From Nymphalis io (Eukaryota; Arthropoda; Insecta; Lepidoptera; Nymphalidae), in assembly GCF_905147045.1 (NCBI RefSeq), contig NC_065897.1, positions 5,471,001 to 5,535,000 on the forward strand: a DNA stretch of 64,000 nucleotides, in the 5' to 3' direction. The notes below the pieces were generated by a model, which worked only from the letters and a program-made list of their open reading frames with translations, did not search any database and had not been told where the DNA came from. A program made the position numbers and the translations under genes. This document shows positions 22,208 through 34,777 of the stretch, piece by piece (position 1 is the stretch's first letter; every line of letters starts with the position of its first letter).

Positions 22208-22712
22208 ATTGGTGGTAAGGCTTTGTGCGAGCCCGTCTAGCTACCCACTTTCCAGCGCCATACGATTATATACGATTGACGAGCCGGTTGACGTGGTTGG
22301 TAGAACACTTGCCTTTCACGCCGAAGGTTGTGGGTTCGATTCCCACCCAGGACAGACATTTGTGTGCATGAACATGTCTGTTTGTCCTGAGTCTGGGTGT
22401 AATTATCTATATAAGTATGTATTTACAAAAAGAAAAGTAGTATATGTAGTATATCAGTTGTCTGGTTTCCATAGCACAAGCTTTGTACAAGCTTAATTTG
22501 GGATCAGATGGCCGTGTGTGAAAAATGTCCCAGGATATTATTATTATTATTATTATACACCAATACTTACTATTGTTGTAGTCCAGTTTCAAGGGTGAAT
22601 AAAAAAATGTAACTTCACCCCACTAATGCCCATTACATCTTAGTCAACCTTGGGAGGTTTATGACACATTGAAGATGAAAAATTTCGTACAGCGCCAATG
22701 TCAACGGTCGAT
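22208..22712 (+). mobile_element. SINE B interrupted by SINE C
   Basis: The SINE B head (GGTGGTAAGGCTTTGTGCGA, 22209-22250) and degraded remainder (CCAATACTTACTATTGTTGT onward, 22557-22712) flank a SINE C. SINE C is therefore the younger insertion here. Confidence 0.7.
22278..22556 (+). mobile_element. SINE C, full length, nested in SINE B
   Basis: Full element: GACGAGCCGGTTGACGTGG, B box GGTTCGATTCCCACCC, body, GTCCCAGGATATT and about eight ATT repeats. It is the best reference copy of SINE C in the window. Confidence 0.9.
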
Positions 22713-24514
22713 TTAATTTTTATTACTACATATTTATTTATAAATGAAATAATAATTTCTTTGTCACTTCACAATTTATGAAAAAGAAATAATGAACGCA
22801 CTTAATGCAATGATCACGTTTTTAATAAAGCTCGATTTGTATGCATATGAAAAATAAAAGTGTAGCGGATTATTCCATTCGTTAGTATATTTTTCGAATT
22901 CGCTTTAGTTGGCGCTTTAATTGCTATATTTCATACTCTCATTCGTTGTTAATAAAAATTTAAAAATGGAATATGGTTGGCGGTATACATCCATAATTAA
23001 ATCATCTTTCAGTATTTCGTTCAATACATTGAAAAGTTAGTATTTTTTTGTATTTATCTCGTTTCAAGTTTCAATAAAATATGTCTGTAAAGACGTTTAA
23101 GCAAACTAACTATCCTACAAATTAATTTTAATTTATTTTAGCTGATACGATGGCAAATAGCAAATTAGTGATTAGCAAATTATGAGTAAATATATATTTT
23201 AATTGATTTCGCTGATCTTAAGCGCAGTATTATCAAATCTGTAGCAGTAATACCTTAATTAATATTTTATATCATTATATTCATAAAATAAATACTTTGA
23301 TGAATAAAAAACAGGGTATGTATTTTTATGGCAGCTAAAAAAATTTTACAAATAATTCGGTACTAAAAACGACTTATGTCAATAACAAATGTATTTTCTT
23401 TTTAATTTATATGTTTTAAATGGTATGCTAACAGAATTTACTAAACATTTGATTAAAAAACAAAAAAAAAAACATTTTAATACTGAATTACGTCACATTC
23501 GCTACTGGATTAGTATAACAGCCAGATACAAATTTACAACTTATAATCACACGAAACATCTGCACATATTTATAAATACACGCAAATTTGACCCTTGTTG
23601 ATGAACAACTAAAGTCAAAATAGCGTAAAAAATATTGATGGTGTTTGTTTAAGCTTTATTATTAAAACTGTTGTATCGATCAACTGATAAGAGATAACAT
23701 TCAAGCACCGTTTATTATACAGCAGATTATCTACGATACATCATTTTTTTATTCAATATTAGTGTTAAGGTAACCTGAATATTCATAAGTAGTAAGGAGA
23801 CGTAGTTGTCACATTATACAAATTGGTTAATACATAAAATGAAACTTATAATAATTTTCAACTGTCTACTATTATTTATTTATTTATTAAGGATCTCCAA
23901 TAAAGGATACACACTTACGAGTACATAAAATCGTGGAAAAATATTTCAAAATATGTTTGTTCCTTCAATTAAACGAGACCACAGCAAGCACATAAAATAA
24001 TGACTAAACTGAAGTTAAAAAAATAAACACTTAATTCTGACAAAACTGAAAACGACGCTAGCTAAAGTTCACTCGATAATCATCGAAGTTGATATAAAAC
24101 TTGTTGGTCGCGTTATAAATCGAATACATTCCTACATTTTACGACAAACGAAATCAAAAATCGCCAAAAAGTTTGTCTTGCCCCGCAGACGTGCTCCCAT
24201 ATAATAATAACATACCATCCATATACAGTCATAAGTGGAAGGAATATCTAATATATGCTGCAGAATAAAATGTGGCATGATCCCAGAAAAGAATGATATC
24301 GCAACTAAAGTCCTGAAAGTAGGTTCATCCTCTTTAAGAGCTTAATTCCACACTTAAAAGTATTTTTAATCCTACTTTAGGGACCTACCATACAAAGATC
24401 ATAAATCGAAAAAAGCAACCAATAAGCATATTCAAACAATGTTGTAGTATTTTTATATTAAAAATAGTTCTCAAAATAAATATACACGGCTTTTTAAACG
24501 TTGCAACAATGCTT

Positions 24515-24600
24515 TGTCTTCTTTCAAATGTCAAATCATTAATGTCAGAAAGAGCGAATCGGTTTTTAACGAAAAAGCTACTATGTAATGTAAGGATTTT
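24515..24600. repeat. Dispersed repeat E, copy 2
   Basis: TTGTCTTCTTTCAAATGTCA, then GTCAGAAAGAGC and GTTTTTAACGAAAAAGCT. Related to 5035-5130 and 63150-63240. Confidence 0.6.
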
Positions 24601-24655
24601 AATTTCCTTTTTGTTTTAGATCAAATGCATTTCATATGGTATATTGGTATATTTT
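24598..24655 (+). repeat. 60-bp block H, copy 2, flanking SINE B
   Basis: Matches the reverse complement of 16010-16070. Directly followed by the SINE B head. Confidence 0.75.
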
Positions 24656-24933
24656 CCTGGTGGTAGGGGTTTGTGTAAGCTCGTCTGGGTAGGTACGGGT
24701 GGTACTCATCAGATATTCTACCTCAAAACAGCAGTACTTGGTATTGTTGTGTTCCGGTTTGCAGGGTGAATGAGCCAGTGTAATTACAGGCACAAGGGAC
24801 ATAACATCTTAGTTCCCAAGGTAGGTGGCGAATTGGCGATGTAAGTGATGTAAACGATGTCTAATGGCGTTGGTGACCCCTTACCATCAGGCGGCCCATA
24901 TGCTCGTCCACCTACCTGTACGATAATAAAAAA
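24656..24933 (+). mobile_element. SINE B, near full length
   Basis: CTGGTGGTAGGGGTTTGTGT head, GTGTTCCGGTTTGCAGGGTG, CACAAGGGACATAACATC, then CTTACCATCAGGCGGCCCAT and an A-rich tail. Confidence 0.85.
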
Positions 24934-26209
24934 TGTAAATAAATGTTAAATATTATATTATCATAATTGTATAACTGCTTTAAGGATTGCCAGTCTGAAT
25001 AAAGAATTAACTCAATAAATATAACATCAATGCTCATATACGGTTTTAGTTGCTATAATTTTTCAATATTTTCTACCTTTATAATATCAGGAATCCGATT
25101 TAGGTCAACGATGCTTACCCAGCGATATCAATTAATATACTCTAACGCGACTAGCGAGCGATCAACACGCATTACAATTTATGTGCTAAAAAAAATTATT
25201 ACTATTTTACCTACATCGTCTTTATTTATTAGAGAAATATATTTATTTAGATCAATAATAAACAAGTATTACATTCTTTATAATGTCGGTCAATCAGTTT
25301 ATTTGTTTGAACAATCAGAAAACATTTTTATGCTATGTATACTTGTATCTTCAGTAAAATAATGAAGCCTATGTTTCATTTTACGATCCATATAACCAAC
25401 AAAACACACTTTCGCATTGATAATATATTACCGCTCCGCCTGCGTGGCATCTAGTGCAAGGGTCATTCAAAACACAACTACAAGAGTGGGGTTCTCTTTA
25501 ATATGGCTATACTTGAAATAGGAATTCCCTTTTTTATCGCTATTGGTTGAGAAAAAAAATGAGGATTTTTTCCGCTCCCGTCATCGAAGCGAGTTAAAAT
25601 AGATATACTGCATAATCATAGGCTTTTAAATATAGAAAATTTCGTAACAATTTTTTTTTGTCCTGTATTTTATTAAGAGGTTTATTATTATTGTAGATTT
25701 TACCTTTAATATTACAATGTTAAATTCAATCGTAAAGTTTAATTAAAATTGCGGTATAAGTTTTACGATAAATAATTTGTAAATATCAATTTAAAAGTGC
25801 TGGTAAGCGAACATGAATAAAATATTTTTGATAACTACATTAATTATTAAGCAAGTTTCAGAAATAAACAAAACATATATATATTAAGCCATTTATGAAA
25901 ACGAATAAGATTTAGTATTTTATTTTGTTTGTTGATTTTATTTTTTGTTTTGTAAAAATGTGTGAATAATTTGCAGCTTAATTTATTTGGTGAAGTTGTT
26001 ACATGAACAAAATATAACGTTTAAATATCAACATAGGTTAATTTAATAAAATTTTTAGTTGTGCTAATCAAGCAAATAAAAAATATCGGTACATAAAGAA
26101 TAAAATATTTGACGTAAACAAAAAATAAGCGTACTTTAAAAATGTACGTAATATGGGGGGTAGTTATGAAAAATAAATCATGTAAATTACCTCACAACGT
26201 TGCAAAGTC

Positions 26210-26360
26210 TTGTATTCATGTTATAACCTGCGCTCTCCGCGTAGATCGAGTTTGATAAGTGATAACTCGGTGTAATCGAGCGATGTACGCCCTTATCAGT
26301 GATAAGAACCAAGCAAACAAGTACGCCGACTATGGAGTGTGGAACTGTGGGTTTTCTAGA
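26210..26360. promoter_or_regulatory. GC-elevated island with paired GATA motifs
   Basis: About 730 bases upstream of CELF exon 2. It contains TTGATAAGTGATAAC and the palindromic CTTATCAGTGATAAG, that is four GATA-factor-type motifs within about 60 bases, in sequence richer in G+C than the surrounding intron. An intronic enhancer is possible; this is an inference from motif clustering only. Confidence 0.3.
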
Positions 26361-26794
26361 ACAAAAAGGTACAACATTATAGAGTATTACGTTACACAGT
26401 CATCGTTTTGAAATTTTTCATCTATTATTGTAATAATACGTTTTTTATGTGTGAGTTTTATAATATTTACATAAGTTATATTAATATGAAGTTTATAGTC
26501 TGATTTTTTTAATCTTAAATTAATTACATTGATATATTTCATGTGTTATTTGACCATGAAATGTAAATATAAGCCGTAATCGTATATGTATTTAAAACTT
26601 ATTCATATTAATATTATATTTGCAAAATGTGTACGATCAAGCTAATTTATAAATTTTAAAACGATATACATTTATACCTTTAAAATATGTTATTATTATT
26701 ATATACAAATTATTTACTAAGCTGTATATATATATTGTTTTCATGATCTATTGTAAATACATTATTCAAATTAGTATTTTTTTGGTTTTATATA

Positions 26795-26799
<5 letters not shown>

Positions 26800-26854
<55 letters not shown>
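26800..26854. repeat. (AT)n microsatellite
   Basis: About 27 AT units in intron 1, about 230 bases before exon 2. Confidence 0.95.
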
Positions 26855-26856
<2 letters not shown>

Positions 26857-27086
26857 TCTTTGGTTAATACGTTTATAATCATATTTATATATAATTTCAT
26901 ACACAGCATGTTATAACACATTATTTTTTTGTATTAATAAAGAAATATCGAACTATTATTAAATTAATATGATTTTAGAACTAAAAAAAATAAAATAAAG
27001 GTAAACAAACTAATAATTTTACGATTTTTCAATAAACCTGTTTTTATATTACAATTTGAATTTAAAAATATATATTTTTGTTCCAG

Positions 27087-27186
27087 TGGGATGAATATGA
27101 ACATAAATAACAACAACAGTACGAGCATCAACAATAACAACAATGACGAAAAGCCAAATGAAATGCCGGACCCTGATTACATAAAG
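27087..27186 (+). CDS. CELF (bru-like): CELF/Bruno-family RNA-binding protein, exon 2 (Asn-rich linker)
   Basis: Preceded by TTTTTGTTCCAG and followed by GTAAAT. The first base completes the codon begun in exon 1. The remaining 99 bases give 33 codons: an Asn-rich run (NINNNNSTSINNNNN), then the acidic lead-in DEKPNEMPDPDYIK. A lead-in ending DPDxIK immediately before the RRM1 MFVGQ is typical of CELF/Bruno proteins. The exon ends in phase 0, as needed for the exon at 31774. An internal ATG pair near the start (27091 and 27097) could serve as an alternative initiation point if this exon is also used as a first exon. Poly-Asn segments are common in insect regulatory RNA-binding proteins and are likely disordered. 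Confidence 0.85.
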
Positions 27187-28305
27187 GTAAATTATTTTCA
27201 ATTCTTGTAATATATTACTATGAAAAAAATTCAGAACATGTTAAGTCGAATTTATTGAAATATAAAATTTTATAGAAAATTTTGTATACGCTTATATTTT
27301 TTATTAAACTAATATTACTTTATTGAAATTATAAAACAATTTCGTTTATCCCCAACTCATGACTTCGTTAAGCAAAGAGGCTAATAGGGCCGTAGCCTGG
27401 AGCATCAACTAGTTTTAACGTATTTATCTGAGTTTATGAAACTGTTTATGTTTATGTTAAAACATTTACGAACAATTTTCCTATAGTTAAGTTTGTTTGT
27501 TTTTACTCAACGAATATAAGCTAAAAACTAATTTCAACTATCACCTATTGAAAAATAATAATCATATTATAATATCGTTGCAAAAAAATACTTGTATTTT
27601 TTTTTATATAATAAATAAATACAGGGCATTTAAATTCGTATAATTAAAAGTACATTTAAAATGTCAATTTTAATATGCTATAATTGTAATTGATAATACA
27701 CTTATTAGATTACATGTTGTTAAGAAATTATTAAATGGCTGTTATTAACCTATTAATTAATTTATTCTTATGGATACTCAGTTTAAGTAATGGTTATGCC
27801 ATATATGCGAAAAAAATGTTTTCAGAAAATCTTTCAAAATAAAAGTAATAATAATAATGTCATTCAAGAAGCGAAATATGACAACTTAATTTGTAAGATT
27901 CTACAGCTATTGAAAAATAAGCGAGCCAGTTTACTTTTCAATTATTAATTGGACTTTTAATTAATGAAGTAGGTAGGTAGGTATATAAATATATATTTAT
28001 TTGTTAAAAAATGCTCTAAAAGCGAAAAATCTGTTAATATTTTAGTAAGAGATTAAAATATATGTTGATATAAAAACTGTTTAAAGAAGCGGTCGATATC
28101 GGTCAGTATTATTTAAATAATCCTCCTAATCCTGTAATTTATATCCGAAAGTACTCTTTTAAATTACTAAGGGTATTAAAATTTACCATGGATATGTTTT
28201 ATGACAGAAAACTTTAATATTATACAAATATAACGCAGCTTTAATCATCGAAATCGATTGTCACTCATTTGGGAAATTAAACAAAACCGAATTATACATT
28301 AAATA

Positions 28306-28408
28306 CCAAACCACAATGGAGCAGCGTGGTGTAATTGACTCCAAACGTCCACCTCAAAAATAGTAGAACTCTTAGCCCAACAGTGACACATTACCAGGCT
28401 GTGGCAGG
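28306..28408 (+). mobile_element. SINE A, 3' fragment, degraded
   Basis: ATGGAGCAGCGTGGTGTAAT, then CTCTTAGCCCAACAGTGACA and CCAGGCTGTGGC, which is the 3' third of the family. Confidence 0.7.
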
Positions 28409-30554
28409 ATTTTTTTCATATATTGACAAACATAAAAAACATGACATGACACTTATTTGAAGTCAGTTAAAAAATAAATTGTCGTGAGTGGTGTAACTTA
28501 AGACATCTAAAGACCGCGATACACAGAACAAATCCGATGTGCTCTGATACTGAAGCAGCGAGATGTAGTAAATCCTTGCGCATTTGTAAAAGGTTTCACG
28601 AGACTAGAGAGCTAGACTCGAATCAGGTCGCACAGTAAATTGCACGTGTTTATTTATTTTTTATTCTGTTAATAATATTTATAGTGTTACCATTTGTTAA
28701 GAGGACAATGGAAATTTTAAATAATATTATATTTAATTTAATTGAATAAGAAAACAGTAAAGAAATAATTGAATTTATATTAATTCTTAGTAAAAAAATA
28801 TAATCAGAAAGATATAAATTTAAAGTGTTGAATAAATAAGCAAATTAAATATAAAAAATGTTCAAATCAGTTTCAAATATATATTTAAATATTACAATGA
28901 TCCTGCGTCATTGAAATTAAATTGATTTAAATTGTAATTTAATTAGAATATCATTTTAATAAATGATCGTAATAATTAAAACCTACATTTAATAGGAAAG
29001 GTTTTTTTTTTTAATAATTAAGTTTATTCTTGTAAACACTTTTGCGAAATAATGCTTTTTCAAAAAAATCTTTTATACATTAAAAATCTAGTTCGATTCC
29101 AGTAGCAAGAGAATTTAGTTTGAATATATCTACCAGCAATCTTTTAATTAAGTATATTTCATATACTTCATTGGAAGTCTAACACATAAACAACTAATAT
29201 TCATGACTTATGCTGTTTTCATTATTTGAGTACAAATATTTAATGACTCAAACTTTTTATAAATGCGTAGCATATTTTCATCTAGACTAAACGCAATATC
29301 AGCTACTACTACCAATATACTCAAATATATATATTTAATATACGTTATATATAGTTTTATCATAACATAATAAAATAACTTAAAAAAAAAACGTAATTCA
29401 CGGATTATTCTTAAATGTTATTTTTATCTACATATACATGTACTCGTTTTCGCCAGCTTATTTTCATTTGTCAAAAAGCCTTCCTTTGAGTTCAAGCTCG
29501 CTTCATACATCATTTCATCAAAATTGGTTCAATGTTTCGGCTAAGAAACCATAACAGACTTACATATAGACTGAGTTACTTTCACATTTATAATATTATT
29601 ATAGATTAAGCCAAATATAAATAAACAATAATAAACTATATTTTTCTAAACTATATGTATACAGATGGGATTAGAAGTTTTCAAGATTATAGTAATCGCT
29701 TTATATATTTTACCTTAAATTCAGGCTTCAGTTTTTAACTTTCGAGGGAAAACAGCACAACTCTGCCTCCATTCACCTGGAGCATCGTTATCACTTTATT
29801 TCACATTCATGCGAGCGTTTAATTTAGGCGAGTACTGTAACATAGATGTAATCACGTTGCGTACGCTTGCACCAAATTTCAAATGACCGACTTTCAGAAT
29901 GATGACATTACTATCATTCAATGGAGTTATTCACACACAACATTGAATATGCAATTTTTTTAAACTTTTTAAATTGTTTAATTTGTATCTCCCTAATCGT
30001 GTTGTTTTAATTTTTGTCTATTTTGTCTATCACACCTTTAATTTTTGTCTATGTTCTTTTTAAGGTGCATAGTAAATAACATGCATTATAAAAACATGCA
30101 TTTTTATAATGCAGCATCACAATCCGAAGTTTTAGGATTATGAATTGATGGAAATATGAGTTTGCATTAGACGTCGTTGAGTCCAGGTGACTTCTTCAAC
30201 TGCCAGTTGACATCCTTGAAGGGACGTTATTTGTCTAAAATTTTTATTATAATATGTGAAATTGCTAATCAATGTTTGATAAAAAAAATCCTTTACATAT
30301 CATACCAATAACATTTGACTAAAGTTTTTCAGTCAATTTAGTATCGATATCACATATAACTAGATGAATATGTTTTAAAAGTGTTCCAAATTTTATAGGT
30401 TTCTTCGCCATTCCTTTTTTTACTCGTTTTTTACGGTGCCGTGTAAAAGGAGAACGGTTAAATAATTTGTGAGATGAAGAATTAAAAGCGACAGAAAAAC
30501 AATATAATTAAATATATCAACCATAAAAGCGTAAAAGCCTCAACAAGTTAAAGC

Positions 30555-30690
30555 GAAGGCTTGGAAATTCTTTCACCATGCAGCTCCGATGTGAGTTGAT
30601 GGATATAATTATGTCCGTATGGTAGAATTTCAGCCGACATTGCAGATTTCCTCTTCATGTTTTCTCTAACCGTCGTATTGAGCTCAGCGG
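30555..30690 (-). mobile_element. SINE A, middle part, degraded
   Basis: AGGCTTGGAAATTCTTTCACC, then GTAGAATTTCAGCCGACATT and GCAGATTTCCTCTTCATG follow the reverse SINE A order with many changes. Confidence 0.5.
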
Positions 30691-31499
30691 TAATTGTTCG
30701 AAATCGACCACACCATGATTATCTTGACCTCGTTATTATCGGTTATCTTGGATTATTTCTAGAAATTTTAGGGTTTTTTTTTAATAAAAACAGTAATCAT
30801 GAATTTAAAAACTAGAACTAGTAGTCGCAAAACAATCAATAGAAACCTCAAATATGTCCTAGAAATAAATGTCATTAATAAAAATAATCTTACGAAAATC
30901 AGACAGGTATCAAAAATGTTAAAAGAAGTTGCTTGAAGCATTTGTTATCATAGATGTAATAAACTTGGACTTGACGCGCTAAGCTCAAAAGATGTTTTAC
31001 GTTTAAATGAACTTACGATATATAAAGGAATAAAGTTTGGATTGATGGCTTTTATAACGTTTTCTTATGTAAGCGTGACGTTTTCAGCTGAAAGCTGCTA
31101 AATTATTTATTGAACAGAACCTTTTATAAAACAATCTAGTATATGAACAGGCTAACGCTCAATCGGTGCTTTAAAAATCAGTTACGAAATTTGACAGATA
31201 TATAAAAACAGGTGGATTTATATAACAGCTTTTAAATATACATAATGTTATTTCATTAAACAATTTACATCAATTAACGTACGCTGGTATCGTTGTGCGT
31301 TTGCTTTGTTTTTTTTTTTTTTTGTAAAATCGACTTTGTTTTGGTTAATTTAATTTTTACTTTATAATAAAAAAAAAACTATTATTAAATACGACATTTG
31401 TTTACCGTCACAAATATTTTCAATATCAACATTAACTCCCAAAAAAAAAGATAGTTTTTAACGTATAAATAGTAAGTTTGGGTAAATAAACCATTTACA

Positions 31500-31603
31500 T
31501 CGCCTGTAAAGAATGGCTAATATTTCTTACAGCGTCAATGTTTATAGGCGGTAGTACCACTAAGTGGCATATTCACCAACTACCTATTTATTCATAAAAC
31601 ATT
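31500..31603 (+). mobile_element. SINE B 3' end, degraded
   Basis: GGCTAATATTTCTTACAGCG, TATAGGCGG and a diverged CCACTAAGTGGC region resemble the SINE B 3' third. It lies about 170 bases before CELF exon 3. Confidence 0.5.
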
Positions 31604-31773
31604 TATTTTCGCATTTTTGTGACTCCATACAACCGACGATGAAAAGGATCGAAGAAATCAATCTCGTATTTGTCTGTACGTTTCCCACAATTCCATTTCA
31701 CAGAATCTATTGGACAAAAATTCAAACTGTGTGGAATAACGTTATCTACATTCTCTTATTGATTTTATTTCAG

Positions 31774-31894
31774 ATGTTCGTTGGTCAAGTGCCTAGAAGT
31801 ATGGACGAGAATGATCTCCGGCTGATGTTCGAGGAGTTTGGGAGGGTGCATCAGATTAATGTATTGAGGGACAAGATTACTGGAGCGAGTAAAG
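31774..31894 (+). CDS. CELF (bru-like): CELF/Bruno-family RNA-binding protein, exon 3 (first half of RRM1)
   Basis: Acceptor TTTTATTTCAG and donor G|GTCAGA. It encodes 40 residues starting MFVGQVPRSMDENDLRLMFE, followed by EFGRVHQINVLRDKITGASK. MFVGQV is the RNP2 motif of RRM1, and GQ(V/I)PR...DLR..FE.(F/Y)G.V..INVLRD is the CELF1/2-Bruno signature. RRM1 in this family binds GU-rich RNA. The last base plus two from the next exon form Gly, so the RNP1 octamer is split across the junction; the 83-base next exon and this break match the exon structure I recall for CELF genes. Similarity is closest to the CELF1/2 (Bruno 1/2) side rather than the CELF3-6 side. Which insect paralogue it is cannot be settled without alignment. 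Confidence 0.95.
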
Positions 31895-32189
31895 GTCAGA
31901 TATTCTTGAAAATAGATTTGATTATATTTGATTATATTAACTCTATTAATTGTAAAAATATTTAGTTATGTTATACAAAATATTATAAAAAAAATATTTG
32001 TAAAAAGTTATTCATGTATCTTATTTAGATAAGAAATAATTCTACATGAAAAGTCGTAAGTTAATGATTTATTTGTTAGGCAATTGTGACAAACGCACAA
32101 GGAACCTAATATGGAATATTATGAATGGTGTCGATCAATAGGCTTGCGCTTGATAATGACTTCTGAAAGACATTAATAATGAGGTTGGA

Positions 32190-32350
32190 GCGCGCTACCA
32201 TACAATACACCTATTCACTCGTATTTTGAAGGTACTCAAGTTGTATTTGCCAGGATACACTGATGCTGCTAAACTGTTCCATACACTAGCAGTACGTATC
32301 AGAAACCTTGAATTAAAATGCTTCCTTCGTGATAGTGCTAGTGTAGGTAT
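32190..32350 (+). mobile_element. Degraded LINE 3'-region fragment (tentative)
   Basis: Broken frames reading like TFEGTQVVF...LFHTLAVRIRNLE resemble the C-terminal part of non-LTR ORF2 proteins, related in style to the 60.6-60.9 kb fragment. Frameshifts are evident. Low certainty. Confidence 0.35.
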
Positions 32351-32987
32351 CTTCTACCAAATGTTTTCTTTCTTAGACTTTATAATGGTATTATAATCAA
32401 GCCTAAGCCTTAAATATACTGTAAGTATAAAACTTCTTCGCCTGGTCAGATAGGTGTGATCGTAGCTTAATGATCCCGAATAGCGATCGATACGGCATTA
32501 CTTAAATGTCCTTTGTTTTGTCGAACGTTGCTGACTATGTTTATACTCCTTGAGGGGCAATATTTCGTGACTTAATAATCTACAATCAAAGCTTAATTAA
32601 TTATGTTTGACAAGTTTAAATTATATTATATGTTATAATAATGTACAAATAAAAAGAGCATATGACAATATATTTAATACAATTCAAGTCGAATTAGTCT
32701 TAGTAACATTGTCAGGGAACAAGGTTGATATCTTCAATTGAATTCATTTCATTTGACAGGCTGCTCCATGTCCGGACCAGATCTTTTAAATTATTCTATG
32801 AAACGAGAACAAAAAATATTTTTCTAATAACGCTTGTAAAAATCTTAATTTTATTCGTCTTATTACTTTATTGAATATACCAATTGTAATGTAAAAAAAT
32901 AATTTTTAAATAAAAGTTATAAAGACTCAAGTTTTTGGAATATAAAGAAAAGTAACAGCACGTCTTTAAATGTCCGTCTGTAGATAT

Positions 32988-33238
32988 TTACAATTTCCCA
33001 CTGCAAGGCTAAGGCCTCTTCTCCATTTTAGCAGAAGGTTTGGAGATTATTCCACCATCGTGCTGATCTAGTGCGGTCCAGTAGATACATATGTGGAAGA
33101 TATTAATTAGGCATATGCAGGTTTCCGTTTCAATAATGCGATTCATATTGCGAGATGAATTATAAACACAACAAATTAAGCGCAAGAAAATATGCCAAAG
33201 TTGTGGTACTTGCCGGGGCTTGAACCCGCAATCACCGC
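32988..33238 (-). mobile_element. SINE A, nearly full length, diverged
   Basis: CCCACTGCAAGGCTAAGGCC, GAAGGTTTGGAGATTATTCC and GCTTGAACCCGCAATCACCG in reverse order. The extreme 5' head is missing. Confidence 0.8.
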
Positions 33239-33303
33239 AATAATTTTACCTTTTCATTTTATATGTCCAACTGAATAAGGAATTTATTCATATATAATAT
33301 TCT

Positions 33304-33350
33304 GACGAGCCGGTTGGCGTGGTTGGTAGATACTTGCTTTTCACGCCGAA
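33304..33350 (+). mobile_element. SINE C, 5' head only
   Basis: GACGAGCCGGTTGGCGTGGT through TTTTCACGCCGAA, then abrupt loss into AT-rich DNA. Confidence 0.8.
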
Positions 33351-33794
33351 AAATATATAAATGTACAAAAATCAAGTATAAATATAATATTTTACACATT
33401 AAAAGTCTGTTGATTTAATTATTAAATAATAATTCACAAATGCTTGCATTGCTTTTTGTTGTCACTTTTCAGACTAAAATTGATGAAAAATAATATAACT
33501 GAAAATATGTATATGTTTATATATTTATTATGTAAGATTCTTTTTCCAGTCAGGCAACGAGTTGTTAGATATATATTTCGAAACATGCAAGTCACGAATG
33601 TTTTCTTTTAACGTCAGATGAAACTGCACTCTTGAAAAATTTAACGTGCTTGTACGAATTGGAACTGAAAATCCACTCTTAATACCCACTTAGAAAACAA
33701 TTCAAGGAACAAGCACCGAGCTATCTATTTTATACATTCCGGGTATCTTAGTAAATATTTTTGAAATTGCTTTATTGTTTTATTATTTATTTAA

Positions 33795-34028
33795 AATACG
33801 CGGGATGATTAACAAATGGACCACCTGATGGTAAGTGTTTACCACCGCCAATAGACATTGCCCCTGTGAGATTGCTCAATAACCATCCCTTACATCGTCA
33901 ATTGGTCATCAACCTTGGGAACTAAGATGTTATGTCTCGTGTAGTTACTTTTGCCCTGTTAAGCGGTAGATAATATGATCAGAGAGTGGTACTTACCTAA
34001 ACCAGCTTGTACAAATCTCTACCACCAA
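33795..34028 (-). mobile_element. SINE B, full length, diverged
   Basis: CCACCTGATGGTAAGTG, ACATCGTCAATTGG, AACCTTGGGAACTAAGATGT, GCGGTAGATAATATGAT and CTCTACCACCA in family order. Confidence 0.75.
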
Positions 34029-34519
34029 CTAAAAAGTATGTTGTTAGATAAAAAGGCATCACATTACCATCCAAAATTGAGATAAAATTTCCATATAAAC
34101 GTCACTTAACCTCTTAAAAAGTAGTGAATGATATAGTTTAATTAAATACAGCCCGGGGATCCGTCTCCGTGTGTGTCAGACGTCATTGTTTAACGAACAA
34201 AGCCTCGGCGCGTTTACGTTACGTTACGTTACATGTTGACATTTTTGTTGCTTTGTTATGCGTACACGTATGAAAAAGCACCTTTTGTAAGTTTTCTTGC
34301 AAATATCAAGAGCTTTGTTTAATTTCACGTGCATTATCAAAATTTTTTAGGCGTATGTCAATGAGAAAAAGCTTTTAATAATAATTTAATAGTGGCTTTT
34401 GTTATGCTGTCAAGACTATTAATAAAATTTTTCACCTTAACTGTTACTACGTGTACCGTCAGTTTAGCCAACTGATTTTTTTGTTGATTGAAAATTTGGT
34501 GTTAGTGATAATAAAATTG

Positions 34520-34777
34520 TAATAATAATAATAATATCCTAGGACATTTTTCACACACGGCCATCTGATCCCAAATTAAGCTTGTAACTGTAAACCACAC
34601 AACTGGTATACATATACTATTTTTCTTTTGTAAATAGATACTTATATAGGTAATAACACCCAGACTCAGGACAAACATACATGTTCATACACACAAATAT
34701 CTGTCCTGGGTGGGAATCGAATTCACAACCTTCGGCGTGAAAGGCATGCATCCACCAACCACGCCAACCGGCTCGTC
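34520..34777 (-). mobile_element. SINE C, full length
   Basis: (ATA)n tail at 34520-34534, ACACACGGCCATCTGATCCC body, head complement CCACGCCAACCGGCTCGTC. Confidence 0.9.

Larger units (their letters stand above)
14372..27086 (+). other. Intron 1 of the CELF gene (12.7 kb)
   Basis: Bounded by GTAAGT and TTTTTGTTCCAG. Besides the repeats listed separately it is AT-rich. I see no further exon, although an alternative first exon cannot be excluded. It holds a Helitron-like fragment, several SINEs and a GATA-motif island close to the next exon. Confidence 0.75.
27187..31773 (+). other. Intron 2 of the CELF gene (4.6 kb)
   Basis: GTAAAT to TTATTTCAG. AT-rich, with two degraded SINE A pieces and a partial SINE B tail near its 3' end (about 31500-31603). 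A palindrome with TGCATTATAAAAA arms is at 30082-30113. No other exon recognised. Confidence 0.75.

Noticed and set aside
22278..22360. tRNA gene suggested by A and B boxes
   Set aside because: These boxes belong to the SINE C head. No cloverleaf with intact acceptor stem is seen, and the sequence continues into the SINE body. The same holds for SINE A and D heads.
26800..26854. CRISPR-like or regulatory array
   Set aside because: Simple AT microsatellite with no repeat-spacer structure.
31564..31965. 133-codon frame treated as a single-exon gene
   Set aside because: Only 31774-31894 is coding; the rest is intron read-through with a good acceptor and donor at the borders.
32190..32350. Host gene exon
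   Set aside because: Frames are broken, and the readable pieces resemble LINE ORF2 C-termini rather than a host protein.
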